Assembly: GCF_000170895.1 (NCBI RefSeq)
Contig: NZ_ABCS01000013.1
Location: 1-64,000 of the forward strand
DNA from: Plesiocystis pacifica SIR-1
GTDB lineage: Bacteria; Myxococcota_A; Polyangia; Nannocystales; Nannocystaceae
Direction of reading: 5' to 3'
DNA length: 64,000 bases
Within the stretch, counting starts at the first letter, position 1; every line of letters begins with the position of its first letter. Shown piece after piece: positions 16,621 to 28,067 of the stretch. Made by a program: the position numbers and the translations under genes. The notes beneath the pieces are model-generated. The model ran no database searches. It was given only the letters and a program-made list of their open reading frames with translations, and was not told the origin of the DNA.

Positions 16621-19017
16621 TCAGATCGGGGTGGACTTGGCCTTGGCCTTGGGAGCCTTCGGGGCCTTCGGGGGCTTGGCCGGCTTCGAGGGCTTCGGGG
16701 GCTTGGCGGCCTTCGGGGGCTTGGGCGGCCTCGGGGGTTCGGGGACCTCGCCCTCGGCCTCGAGGGCCTTTTCGATGCGCTCGAGCTCGCGCTCGAGCTC
16801 CTCGCGGGCTCGCTCGAGCTCCTCGCGGGCGGCCTCGTGGTGGCGCCGGTTCCCCTCGTGGTGTCGCCGATGGCTCCGCTCGCGGTTTCGCTCGGCCCGC
16901 TCGAGCTCGCGCTCGCGCTGCTCCATGGCTCGCTCGCGCATGGCCTCGGCCCGCTCGAGCTCGCGCTCGGTCCGCTCTCCGGCGCGCTCGGCCATCTCCT
17001 CGGCGCGCTCGGCCAGCTCCTCCGCCCGGTCCTCGAGGGCCTCGAGCTGCTCTTCGGACAAGTCGCCGCTGAGGCTCCCGACGATCAGCCCGGTCAGGGC
17101 GTCGGCGAACTCCTCACCGAGCTCCTCGCCAAGCTCCTCCTGGAGCTCCACGGTGACCTCGCGCTCGATGAGCTCCTGGAGGGGGACGCCGTCGATCTCC
17201 ACGCCCATCATGCCCTCGAGGGCGGCCTCGGGGTGCTCGAAGTCGAGGTCGAAGTCGAAGCCCTCCTCGGGGACCTGGACGCGCAGGCTGGGGTGCTGGC
17301 CGTCGAGGATGAGCAGCTCGCCGTCCTTGCCCTCGATGCGCAGGCTGGGGTGCTGGCCGTCGAGGATGATGAGCTCGCCGTCTTCGCCTTGGACGCGCAG
17401 ACCGTCGCCGTCGATGATGACCACGTCGCCGCCATCTTGGATGTGCAGGAAGGTCTCGCCGTGGGGCGCTCGGGGAGCGAGGGCTCGGGCCTCGCGCTCG
17501 GCCTCCCGGGCCTCGCGCTCGGCGTCCCGGGCGGCGCGCTCGGCTTGCTCGGAGGCCTCGATGGCCCGGCGGCGCGCCTTTTGAGCCTTGGCCCGGGCCC
17601 GCTCGGCCCGCTTTTCGGCCGCGGCCTGCTGCTTGCGGGCGCGCCGACCCTCGCGGGCCTCGGCGCGGCCGCTCGCCTTGCTGCGCTCTTTGGCCTTGGC
17701 CTCGGCCTCTTCGTCCTGCTCGGGGCCGGCGTTGACGACTCCGGGGGCGAACACGACCAGGGCCGCGAGGGCGCTCAGGCCCAGGGCCATGCGACCGGGG
17801 CGGTGACCCTCGGGGCGCAGGCGGGCGGGGTCGCCGTCGAGGGCTCGACGGACGCGGCGGAGCAGGGGGCGCTCGTCGGACAGCATGCCCGCGACGAGGG
17901 CCGCGTGCTGCGGGGTGCGGTGCTGCTTGGCCCAGCTGGCCAGCTCGGCGAGGGCCTTGGCGAAGCCGATGCCGTCGCCGGTGCGCGCGATGGCCCAGTC
18001 GTCGGCGAGGAGCTCCGCGGACTCCTGCATGCCCTTGCGGGCCAGGCGGTTGAGGGGCTGGAAGAACAGCAGGCTCTCGATGAGCGCCGCCAGGGCCAGC
18101 CAGTGGGGGTCGCGGCGCTCGAGGTGGGCGAGCTCGTGGGCGAGGGCCGAGCGCATCGCGGCCGGGGACAGCTCCTCGACGGCGCGCTCGGGCACGACGA
18201 TCTCCCGGGCCCACAGGGCGATGGGGCTGCCCAGGCCGGCGAGCTGCGTCAGCCGGATCTTGCGGCGGATGCCCGTGTCGCGGCACAGGGTCAGGAAGCT
18301 CTCGAGCACCGGGTCGACGAGGACCTCGGAGCGCGGGGCGAGGCGGCGACGCAGGGCGAGCACGCCGCGGCCGAGGCGGGTGAAGGTCACCGCGGTGCCC
18401 AGCAGCCACGCGCCCAGGAGCACCATGGGCCACACGGGCAAGCTGGGCGCGCCCGGGCCGGCGTCGGTGGTCGCCGAGGTGCTCGCGCCGAGGACCGCCG
18501 GGGTGTCTCCGTCGAGCTCGGGGACCAGGGGCGCGAAGGTGCCGCCGTGGAAGACGAAGGGCGGCGGGGCGGGGGAGCGCTCGCGGAGCGCGACGATGCG
18601 GCCCTCGTCGAGGAGCAGCAGCTCGCGGTCGCCGTGGACCACGTGGCCGTGGAGCCGAGCCGGCGCGAACTCGACGGTGACGCGCTCGCCAGCGGCCGCC
18701 GTCGCGATCACCGGCGCCGTGTCTTCGCTGACCTGGGTCGGCTCGGCGGCCTGGGCCGTCTGGTTGCTCGGGAGCTCGATGGCCCCAAAGGCCGGGGTCA
18801 GCCCGGCGCCGACCTGGATCGTCGCCGTGGCCAGGCCGCCGACCAGAGCCAGCTTCCACGCTCGGTTCTCGAAGCTCGGACCGACGCGCTGGGCCAGGGG
18901 CTTGATCCCCCGGCACACCAGCCACACGCCGCCGATCAGGAGCGTCGAGTGGATCGCGTAGGTCAGCGCCCAGCTCAGGGCACCCATGGACGCCAGCTGC
19001 AGCCATTCGACGGTCAT
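16621..19017 (-). CDS. M56-family (BlaR1/MecR1-like) membrane metalloprotease with novel C-terminus
   Basis: 798 residues. The N-terminal half has about four membrane segments (near residues 10-30, 45-60, 190-210 and 405-425) and the gluzincin motif AHELAHLERRDPHW near residue 290, as in BlaR1. The normal extracellular penicillin-binding sensor is missing. After the last membrane segment come a Lys/Arg/Ala helix (residues 430-510), two copies of a GELxILDGQHPSLR repeat (near 545-585), a long Glu/Arg coiled coil (640-770) and a Pro/Lys tail. Its ATG overlaps the TGA of the BlaI gene (ATGA). It is probably the protease that inactivates BlaI, responding to an unknown signal. Confidence 0.85.
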   Translation of the reverse strand: MTVEWLQLASMGALSWALTYAIHSTLLIGGVWLVCRGIKPLAQRVGPSFENRAWKLALVGGLATATIQVGAGLTPAFGAIELPSNQTAQAAEPTQVSEDTAPVIATAAAGERVTVEFAPARLHGHVVHGDRELLLLDEGRIVALRERSPAPPPFVFHGGTFAPLVPELDGDTPAVLGASTSATTDAGPGAPSLPVWPMVLLGAWLLGTAVTFTRLGRGVLALRRRLAPRSEVLVDPVLESFLTLCRDTGIRRKIRLTQLAGLGSPIALWAREIVVPERAVEELSPAAMRSALAHELAHLERRDPHWLALAALIESLLFFQPLNRLARKGMQESAELLADDWAIARTGDGIGFAKALAELASWAKQHRTPQHAALVAGMLSDERPLLRRVRRALDGDPARLRPEGHRPGRMALGLSALAALVVFAPGVVNAGPEQDEEAEAKAKERSKASGRAEAREGRRARKQQAAAEKRAERARAKAQKARRRAIEASEQAERAARDAEREAREAEREARALAPRAPHGETFLHIQDGGDVVIIDGDGLRVQGEDGELIILDGQHPSLRIEGKDGELLILDGQHPSLRVQVPEEGFDFDLDFEHPEAALEGMMGVEIDGVPLQELIEREVTVELQEELGEELGEEFADALTGLIVGSLSGDLSEEQLEALEDRAEELAERAEEMAERAGERTERELERAEAMRERAMEQRERELERAERNRERSHRRHHEGNRRHHEAAREELERAREELERELERIEKALEAEGEVPEPPRPPKPPKAAKPPKPSKPAKPPKAPKAPKAKAKSTPI

Positions 19018-19388
19018 TGTCCGCGCTCCTTGGCCTCGATGAGCCGCTTGACCTCGGCCAGCTCCGACGCGCCGACCTCCCCGTGGTCGAGGAGGTGGTG
19101 GACCAGGGCCGTGACGTCGCCGCCGAACAGCCCGGTGGTCAGCCGCGCCAGCGCCGACTGCTGGACCTGGTGCTCCGACACCGTCGCTCGGTAGCGGTAC
19201 TGCCGACCCTCGACCTCGTGGGTGACCAGGCCCTTCTTCTCGAGCCGGCCGAGCTGCGTCGCCACGGTGGTCGAGGCCAGGGGGCGCCCCTCGCTGGCGA
19301 GGGCGCGCTTGACTTGGCCGACGCTGGCGTTGGGTTGGGTCCACAGCACGCGCATGAAGGCGAGCTGTACGTCGCTGAGTGCTTCCAC
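19014..19388 (-). CDS. BlaI/MecI-family transcriptional repressor
   Basis: A 124-residue winged-helix protein of typical family length. SDVQLAFMRVLW and STTVATQLGRLEKKGLVTHE form the helix-turn-helix and wing region (residues 5-60), and the C-terminal half is the dimerisation part, where an M56 protease would cleave. The start is a GTG at 19388. Three palindromes with TAC/GTA arms at 19398-19438 lie directly upstream and are the obvious operators, so the gene is probably autoregulated and may also control the divergent acetyltransferase gene. It overlaps the protease gene by 4 bp. Confidence 0.93.
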   Translation of the reverse strand: MEALSDVQLAFMRVLWTQPNASVGQVKRALASEGRPLASTTVATQLGRLEKKGLVTHEVEGRQYRYRATVSEHQVQQSALARLTTGLFGGDVTALVHHLLDHGEVGASELAEVKRLIEAKERGQ

Positions 19389-19397
19389 GACGACAGG

Positions 19398-19438
19398 TGT
19401 AGTTCTACAGGAGTAGTTGAGTCAACTACGTTTGTAGT
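19398..19438 (-). promoter_or_regulatory. Cluster of three palindromic BlaI-type operators
   Basis: TGTAG-TT-CTACA (19398-19409), GTAGTTGA-G-TCAACTAC (19413-19429, perfect 8-bp arms) and ACTAC-GTTT-GTAGT (19425-19438) overlap or abut, 10-50 bp upstream of the repressor start. BlaI-family operators are TACA/TGTA dyads. The region is also strikingly AT-rich for this genome. Confidence 0.8.
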
Positions 19439-19502
19439 ATTTTCTCATGAACGTCGTTATCGGACCCCGGTGACAAAAAGCTCGGGAGCGCGCTTCGCTA
19501 CC

Positions 19503-20009
19503 ATGGTGGCCATGGCGATGGCCAAGGTCACCACCCGGCCCGCGGGCGATGCCGACGTCGACGCGGCCGTCGAGGTCCTGCGCCGCTCGATCACCGAGCT
19601 GTGTGTCGCCGATCATCAAAACGACCCCGAGACCCTCGCCGAGTGGCTCGCCAACAAGACCCCGGAGCAGTTTCGCCGCTGGCTGGCCAAGCCCGGGCTG
19701 CGCACCCTCGTCGCCGAGCGCGAGGGTCGGGTGTGCGGCGTGGGCATGCTGAGCGCCGACGGGGTCTTGCACCTTTGCTACGTGCACCCGGATCACCTGC
19801 GCCGCGGCGTCGGTCGAGCGCTGCTCGTCGCCCTCGAAAACCACGCCCGCGGCCTCGGTCTCGAGCGCGTGACCCTCGACGCGACGACCACCGCTGTGAA
19901 GTTCTACGAAGCCTTCAACTATCGTTGCGCGGGCGCGTCGAAGCGGGGCTTTGGCGTGACGGCGTGCCGGGCCTACGCCAAAGCGCTCGAACGCCGTCAT
20001 CGTCGTTGA
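19503..20009 (+). CDS. GNAT-family N-acetyltransferase
   Basis: 168 residues from the ATG at 19503 (ATGs at 19512 and 19518 are also in frame). The acetyl-CoA-binding motif HPDHLRRGVGRALLVAL (near residues 98-114) and the C-terminal AVKFYEAFNYR are typical of GNAT enzymes, which transfer an acetyl group from acetyl-CoA to an amine. Substrate unknown. Divergent from the blaI-like gene and sharing its AT-rich operator region, so it may belong to the same regulon (inference). Confidence 0.88.
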   Translation: MVAMAMAKVTTRPAGDADVDAAVEVLRRSITELCVADHQNDPETLAEWLANKTPEQFRRWLAKPGLRTLVAEREGRVCGVGMLSADGVLHLCYVHPDHLRRGVGRALLVALENHARGLGLERVTLDATTTAVKFYEAFNYRCAGASKRGFGVTACRAYAKALERRHRR

Positions 20010-20043
20010 AAGGCCGGGGCCGAACCGCGATAGTGCCGAGGCC

Positions 20044-23000
20044 ATGCGTCGGTACGTTCAACTGCTGATCTGGTCGTTCTTCTTGCTCAGCGCCTGCGCG
20101 GCCACGCGTTCGGGTCGGCAGAGCCAGGCGGCCGACAACGGCCCGATGCGCGCCGAGACCTTCCAGGGCCTGACGCTGCGCAACATCGGCCCGGCCTTCA
20201 TGTCGGGGCGCATCGCCGACGTCGCCTTCGAACCCGGGGACCCCAACGTCTGGTACGTGGGCGTGGGCTCGGGCGGGGTGTGGAAGACCGAGAACGCGGG
20301 CACGACCTGGGCCCCGATCTTCGACGGCCAGGGCTCTTACTCTGTCGGCTGCATCACCGTCGACCCCTCGAACCCGCACGTGGTCTGGGTGGGCACCGGG
20401 GAGAACGTCGGCGGCCGCCACGTCGGCTACGGCGACGGGGTCTACCGCTCCCGGGACGGCGGCAAGTCCTGGGACAACGTCGGCCTGAGCAAGAGCGAGC
20501 ACATCTCGAAGATCCTCGTGCACCCCGCCGACCCGGACACGGTGTGGGTCGCCGCTCAGGGGCCGCTGTGGTCCTCGGGCGGCGAGCGGGGCCTGTACAA
20601 GACCACCGACGGCGGCGAGACCTGGAAGCCGGTGCTGAGCGCGGGTCCGTGGACCGGGGTGACCGACGTCGTCATCGATCCTCGCGACCCGGACCTGCTC
20701 TACGCCGCCACCTGGCAGCGCCACCGCACCGTCGCGGCCTACGTCGGCGGCGGCCCCGAGTCGGGCATCCACAAGTCCGTCGACGGCGGCGAGACCTGGA
20801 CGCGGCTGAGCAAGGGCTTGCCCGGCGACCCGAGCTTCAAGGCGGGCGGCGAGGACAAGCCCGGCAGCCGCCCGGCGGCCAAGCCCATCGACGACGGCAA
20901 CATGGGCAAGATCGGCCTGGCCATCTCGCCCCACGACCCCGACGTGGTCTACGCGGCCATCGAGCTCAACCTGCGCACGGGCGCGGTGTTCCGGTCGAGC
21001 GATCGCGGCGAGTCGTGGACCAAGCAATCGGACACCGTGGCCGGCGGCACCGGGCCCCACTACTACCAGGAGCTCTACGCCTCCCCCCACGCCAAGGACC
21101 GCATCTACCTCGCGGACGTGCGCATGCGGGTCTCGGACGACGGCGGCGAGACCTTCCGGATCATGGACGAGGAGTTCAAGCACTCCGACAACCACGCCCT
21201 GGTGTTCCGCGCCGACGACCCCGACTACCTGATGGTCGGCACCGACGGCGGCCTCTACGAGAGCTTCGACCTGGCCAAGAGCTGGCGCTTCGTCGACAAC
21301 CTGCCGATCACCCAGTTCTACAAAGTGGCGCTCGACGACGCCGCGCCCTTTTACAACGTCTACGGCGGCACCCAGGACAACAACACCCAAGGCGGCCCCG
21401 CGCGCACGGACAGCGCCCACGGGATCCGCAACGCCGACTGGAAGGTCGTGCTGGGCGGCGACGGGCACCAGCCCGCGACCGAGCCGGGCAACCCCGACAT
21501 CCTCTACGCCGAGTCCCAGCAGGGCTACCTGCACCGCGTCGACACGACCACCGGGGAGCGCGTGCTGATCCAGCCCCAGCCCGGCGAGGGCGAGCCGGGC
21601 AACCGCTTCAACTGGGACTCGCCCATCCTCGTCAGCCCCCACGACCCCAAGCGCCTGTACTTCGCGTCTCAGCGAGTGTGGCGCTCGGACGACCGCGGCG
21701 ACTCGTGGACGGCGGTGTCCGGCGACCTGACCCGCGACGAGGAGCGCCTGCAGGCGCCCCACATGGAGCGCCAGTGGAGCTACAACGCGCCCTGGGACCT
21801 CTACGCCATGTCCCAGTACAACACGATCACCTCCCTGGCCGAGTCGCCGGTGCGAGAGGGGGTGCTCTACGCCGGCACCGACGACGGCCTCATCCAGGTG
21901 TCCGAGGACGGCGGCAAGGCGTGGCGGAAGGTCGAGGTCCGCTCGCTGCCCGGGGTCCCCGAGCGCGCCTTCGTCAACGACATCAAGGCCGACCTGTTCG
22001 ACGCCGACACCGTCTACGTCGCCCTCGACAACCACAAGTACGGCGACTTCGCCCCCTACCTGTTCGTCAGCCGTGACCGCGGCAAGAGCTGGAAGTCCAT
22101 GGCCGGGGACCTGCCCGAGCGCCACCTGGTGTGGCGGGTCGTGCAGGACCACGTGCGCGAGGAGCTGATGTTCGCGGGCACCGAGTTCGGCGTGTTCTTC
22201 ACCGTCGACGGCGGCCGCAAGTGGATCGAGCTCGCGGGCGGGACCCCGACGATCTCCTTCCGCGACCTGGCCATCCAGCGCCGGGAGAGCGACCTGGTCG
22301 GGGCCACCTTCGGCCGCGGCTTTTGGATCCTCGACGACTACACCCCGCTGCGCGAGGTCTCCGAGGAGTCCCTGGCCAAGCCCGCCGCGCTGTTCACCCC
22401 GCGGGACGCCCTTTGGTACATCGAGCGCCAGAACATGGGCTCGCGGCGGGAGCAAAAGGCCTCCCAGGGCGTCGGCTACTACGCCGCCGACAACCCGCCC
22501 TTTGGGGCCGTGCTGACCTACTACCTCCAAGAAGGGTTGCAGACCCGCACCCAGGTCCGGCGCGGGGAGGAGAAGACGCGCATCGAGGCCGGCCAGGACA
22601 CGCCCATGGTCGGCTGGGACGAGCTCGACGCCGAAAAACGCGAGCGCGGACCCGCCGTCATCCTGACCATCCGCGACGCGAACGGCCAGATCGTGCGCCG
22701 CCTCTACGGCCCGACCACCGCCGGCATCCACCGCGTCGCCTGGGACCTGCGCATGCCGGCCGAGCAGGCCATCGGCCTCACCCCCTCTTACGCCTACGCC
22801 AAGCCCAAGCCCCCCGAGGGCTTCATGGTCGGCCCGGGCCGCTACACCGTGACCCTGTCCAAGCGCCACGACGGCAAGACCGAGGCGCTCGCCGGGCCCA
22901 TCCCCCTCGAGGTCGTGCCGCTGCGCAAGCAGGGCGCCCTCGAGGGCGCCGACCCCCAGGCCGTCGCCGCGTTCTGGAAGCGCAGCGCCGAGCTCTCGCG

Positions 23001-23412
23001 CTCGGTCTCCGCCGCCGCCCAGGCCATGAAGCAGACCCACGATCGCCTCGAGAAGCTCGAGCAGGCCCTCGACCGCTCGCGCGCCGGCAGCGAGCTCGAC
23101 GACGAACTCGACGCCCTGCGCGACACCCTCGAGGCGCAGCGCGAGGCGCTGTTCGGCAACCCGACCAAGAGCGAGCTGCGCGAGGAGCAGACGCCGAGCG
23201 TGAGCGACCGGCTCGACGTCGCCATCTCGGGCACCCGGCAGTCGACCTACGGCCCGACGCCGACCCACCTCGAGAACCTCGAGCTCGCCGAGAAGGGCTT
23301 CCAGGCCATCCGAGGCCAGCTCAACAAACTGCTCGAGGAGCAGCTCCCGGCCTTCGAGTCCAAGCTCCAGGCCGCCGGCGCCCCCTGGGTCAGCGGCCAG
23401 CCCATCCCCTGA
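20044..23412 (+). CDS. BNR/sortilin-like beta-propeller lipoprotein
   Basis: 1122 residues. The signal peptide ends at the lipobox LLSACA (Cys near residue 18). The chain carries many BNR/Asp-box units of the form S-x-D-G-G-x-T/S-W (SRDGGKSWDNV, TTDGGETWKPV, SVDGGETWTRL, SSDRGESWTKQ, SEDGGKAWRKV), each marking a blade of WD40/YVTN/BNR or VPS10-sortilin-like propellers over residues 35-790. The C-terminal 300 residues form a beta domain and a helical coiled segment (near 970-1050). Proteins of this type are annotated as glycosyl hydrolase or VPS10-containing and are surface exposed; no catalytic role can be claimed. Confidence 0.88.
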   Translation: MRRYVQLLIWSFFLLSACAATRSGRQSQAADNGPMRAETFQGLTLRNIGPAFMSGRIADVAFEPGDPNVWYVGVGSGGVWKTENAGTTWAPIFDGQGSYSVGCITVDPSNPHVVWVGTGENVGGRHVGYGDGVYRSRDGGKSWDNVGLSKSEHISKILVHPADPDTVWVAAQGPLWSSGGERGLYKTTDGGETWKPVLSAGPWTGVTDVVIDPRDPDLLYAATWQRHRTVAAYVGGGPESGIHKSVDGGETWTRLSKGLPGDPSFKAGGEDKPGSRPAAKPIDDGNMGKIGLAISPHDPDVVYAAIELNLRTGAVFRSSDRGESWTKQSDTVAGGTGPHYYQELYASPHAKDRIYLADVRMRVSDDGGETFRIMDEEFKHSDNHALVFRADDPDYLMVGTDGGLYESFDLAKSWRFVDNLPITQFYKVALDDAAPFYNVYGGTQDNNTQGGPARTDSAHGIRNADWKVVLGGDGHQPATEPGNPDILYAESQQGYLHRVDTTTGERVLIQPQPGEGEPGNRFNWDSPILVSPHDPKRLYFASQRVWRSDDRGDSWTAVSGDLTRDEERLQAPHMERQWSYNAPWDLYAMSQYNTITSLAESPVREGVLYAGTDDGLIQVSEDGGKAWRKVEVRSLPGVPERAFVNDIKADLFDADTVYVALDNHKYGDFAPYLFVSRDRGKSWKSMAGDLPERHLVWRVVQDHVREELMFAGTEFGVFFTVDGGRKWIELAGGTPTISFRDLAIQRRESDLVGATFGRGFWILDDYTPLREVSEESLAKPAALFTPRDALWYIERQNMGSRREQKASQGVGYYAADNPPFGAVLTYYLQEGLQTRTQVRRGEEKTRIEAGQDTPMVGWDELDAEKRERGPAVILTIRDANGQIVRRLYGPTTAGIHRVAWDLRMPAEQAIGLTPSYAYAKPKPPEGFMVGPGRYTVTLSKRHDGKTEALAGPIPLEVVPLRKQGALEGADPQAVAAFWKRSAELSRSVSAAAQAMKQTHDRLEKLEQALDRSRAGSELDDELDALRDTLEAQREALFGNPTKSELREEQTPSVSDRLDVAISGTRQSTYGPTPTHLENLELAEKGFQAIRGQLNKLLEEQLPAFESKLQAAGAPWVSGQPIP

Positions 23413-23496
23413 CGCGTCCCGCCCCGAGGAGTGACGCCCCCCGCTCGGGGGTCGAGCACGAGGCTGTCACCTCCTCGGGAGCGGACGCCCGCTCTC

Positions 23497-23578
23497 GGAA
23501 GGTGATGCCCTCAGCCTGGAAGGTGAGAGCCTCAGCGCAGAGCTGATGCCCTCAGCGCGGAGATGAGGCCTTCACTCC
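23497..23578 (+). repeat. Four imperfect 20-21 bp tandem repeats
   Basis: Units at 23497, 23518, 23539 and 23559 share the pattern GGAAGGTGATGCCCTCAGC. They lie in the non-coding gap between two convergent genes. No coding frame in them looks real. Confidence 0.65.
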
Positions 23579-23588
23579 CGCCAAATGA

Positions 23589-23707
23589 CGCCCCCGCTCG
23601 CGGGGGCGACCACTGACCGTCTAATGGGCACGAACCCCATTGCGGACCAGCCAAAGCGGAGGAGCGGAGCGACGAAGCGCCCCCGGTCCGCGACGCCTGC
23701 GGGGGCA
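23589..23707 (-). repeat. Family B 3'-end element, copy 2
   Basis: Read on the minus strand it starts immediately after the TAG of the sugar transferase gene (GCCCCCGCAGGCGTC...), contains the conserved GCGCTTCGTCGCTCCGCTCC block and ends with the palindrome CCCCCGC-GA-GCGGGGG. It is more diverged from copies 1 and 3 than they are from each other. No family A core is attached here. Confidence 0.8.
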
Positions 23708-25105
23708 CTACCGCGACCCGATGCGAGCCGCCATCACGAAGGCCGTGCGCAGCATGATGTCGAGGTCCATCAGCAGCGACAGCCGCCCGACGTAGTAGAG
23801 ATCGTAGGACAGCTTGAGCGCCGACTCATCCACGGACGCGGCGTAGCCTTGGTGAATCTGGGCCCAGCCGGTGATGCCCGGCTTCACGAGGTGGCGGTAG
23901 CCAAAGTAGGGGATCTCGTCCTCGAGCTGCTCGACGATCTTGGGCTGCTCCGGGCGCGGGCCGACGAGGGACATCTCGCCGCGCAGGACATTCCAAAACT
24001 GGGGGAACTCGTCGATGCGCGTGCGCCGGAGCAGGCGCCCCAGGCGGGTCGTCCGGTCGTCGTTGGTGGCGGCCCAGCGCTGCTCCTCGCGCTCGGCGAC
24101 CCGCATGGTCCGGATCTTGTGGACCCGAAACACCGCCCCGCCGAAACCCACGCGATCTTGGCTGTAGAAGAAGGGCCCGGGGTCGAGGAGGCGCTGGAGC
24201 GGCCACAGCACCGGGAACATCAGGGCGAAGAGCAGCAGGCCCACGCTGGCCACGCCCAGGTCGAGGAGGCGCTTGGCGGCCATCGCCCCCGGGCGATCGA
24301 GCTGCTCGAAGGTGTTGAGCACCCAGCGCGCGTCGACCAGGTCGATGGGCACCTGGAGGGCGACGGTCATCCACACCGTGCCGGCGGTGTGCACCCGGAC
24401 GCCGTGGGCCTGGAGCGCGGACAGGGCCGCGACCTGGGTGTCGCTGAGCCCCGTCGCCCCGACCACCACGGCGTGGTGGATGGCCTCGCGCTGGCACAGC
24501 TCGACCGCGTCGCCGATGCCGCCGAGCACCGGGGGCACCTCGACGCCCTCGGGCACCGGGATGCCGAGGGTGCCCTCGCCGACCTCCCCCGGGTCGAGCT
24601 CGCCGCCCTCGAGCAGCCCGCGGACCACGTAGCGCGTGTGCTCGAGGCCGTTGATGCGCCGGGCGAAGCGCTGCTCCACCGGCCCCGTGCCCAGCACGAC
24701 CATCGGCACGCGGGGCCCGTTGGCGATGAAGCGGGCGTAGATCAGCCGCCACGCCGTGAGCAGCGCGAAGGTCAGCAGCCCGATGAACAAAAGGCCCGTA
24801 CGCCCGATGGGCTGGTACCAGACGAAGTAGGCGACGACGAGGGTCGCCAGCGCCGTGCCGACCGCGACCAGCCCCGTCCGGGCCACGACCTGCTTGTGCT
24901 GGAGGATCAGCGTCGGCGCGTGCAGGCCCGTCAGGTAGGCGCCCAGCGCCGCCGTGAACGCGGCGACCACCGCCGCGACCGTGGTGCCCTCGAGGCCCAG
25001 GGTCGACTCCGCGTGGCCGGGCAGCTGGCGATCGAGCAAGCCTGCCCCCTCGACAGCCGCGGCCGCGAGTAGCAGGTCGATCAGGAACACCAGCACCGTC
25101 GGCAT
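23708..25105 (-). CDS. Polyprenyl glycosyl-phosphotransferase (sugar transferase)
   Basis: 465 residues from the ATG at 25105. Four to five membrane segments fill the first 130 residues, then a Rossmann-like domain (GTGPVEQRFARRI onward), a further segment near residue 285, and the PF02397 catalytic domain: KRLLDLGVAS, FRVHKIRTM, RRTRIDEFPQFWNVLRGEMS and LVGPRPEQP, ending in KPGITGWAQIHQGY. Such WbaP/WcaJ-type enzymes load the first sugar-1-phosphate onto undecaprenyl phosphate to start exopolysaccharide or O-antigen synthesis. No other polysaccharide gene is nearby, so it is an orphan. Confidence 0.92.
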   Translation of the reverse strand: MPTVLVFLIDLLLAAAAVEGAGLLDRQLPGHAESTLGLEGTTVAAVVAAFTAALGAYLTGLHAPTLILQHKQVVARTGLVAVGTALATLVVAYFVWYQPIGRTGLLFIGLLTFALLTAWRLIYARFIANGPRVPMVVLGTGPVEQRFARRINGLEHTRYVVRGLLEGGELDPGEVGEGTLGIPVPEGVEVPPVLGGIGDAVELCQREAIHHAVVVGATGLSDTQVAALSALQAHGVRVHTAGTVWMTVALQVPIDLVDARWVLNTFEQLDRPGAMAAKRLLDLGVASVGLLLFALMFPVLWPLQRLLDPGPFFYSQDRVGFGGAVFRVHKIRTMRVAEREEQRWAATNDDRTTRLGRLLRRTRIDEFPQFWNVLRGEMSLVGPRPEQPKIVEQLEDEIPYFGYRHLVKPGITGWAQIHQGYAASVDESALKLSYDLYYVGRLSLLMDLDIMLRTAFVMAARIGSR

Positions 25106-25557
25106 GGGAGCGCTGGCGGAGTATACGCGGGGATGGTGGCCTTGTCCGGTCGAGCTCACGGACGTGAGGCGCCGGATGGCCCGTCAGTGGGCCACGAGAG
25201 GGCTTCCCTCCAGCTTGTCGGGGTCGGGACCCCGTGTTCGATCGTTCGAGTGCAACATGCGATTGGCTGTCAGACCGAGCGCGTTGAACATGCGCTGCAC
25301 CGAGCCGTGCATCCAGAGCTCGTTCCGGGTTTTGGCAGACGAACCTGGCTTCGGTGGACACGGGCACGGGGCAAAGGGGTCCGATCCCCCGCTGTCGCCT
25401 GACGGCATGAACTCCGGGCTTCCCGTCACAGCACATTGGCACGGGGCTCGGCTTCGACGGGCGCTGTGGCGGGCTCCTCGCGCTGGGGGATCCGACCCCC
25501 CTTGACCCGTGCCCGCTCTGCGTCAGAGACGAGCCCGCTCGCCAAACCCAAGCAAAA
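25106..25557. other. Intergenic region with an inverted repeat of about 30 bp
   Basis: No convincing gene. It holds CGGGCACGGGGCAAAGGGGT... at 25361-25390 and a near-complement at 25485-25515 (each ends in GGGGTCGGATCCCCC-like sequence), about 94 bp apart. Such GATCCCC repeats resemble REP-like sites linked to IS200-type transposases in other genomes, but no transposase is present. Short open frames on both strands have no homology-like features. Confidence 0.5.
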
Positions 25558-27939
<2,382 letters not shown>

Positions 27940-28067
27940 GTGGCCGGGCGACGCGGCACGAGCAGGGGCCGCGGGGCGCTGGGTCTACGGCGAGGATCTT
28001 CGGATTGCAAGAGCAAAGTCGGGGCGCTTGCGGCCAGCGCCGACCATTGGCGACAATCCCCGGGCAG

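Noticed and set aside
19915..23268. 1117-residue antisense frame over the propeller lipoprotein
   Set aside because: The sense frame has signal peptide and BNR units; the antisense one has no domain and is a GC artefact.
25133..25429. Small open frames on both strands as a transposase remnant
   Set aside because: Neither frame shows a transposase motif such as the HUH pair; they overlap each other and an inverted repeat, so only the repeat is reported.
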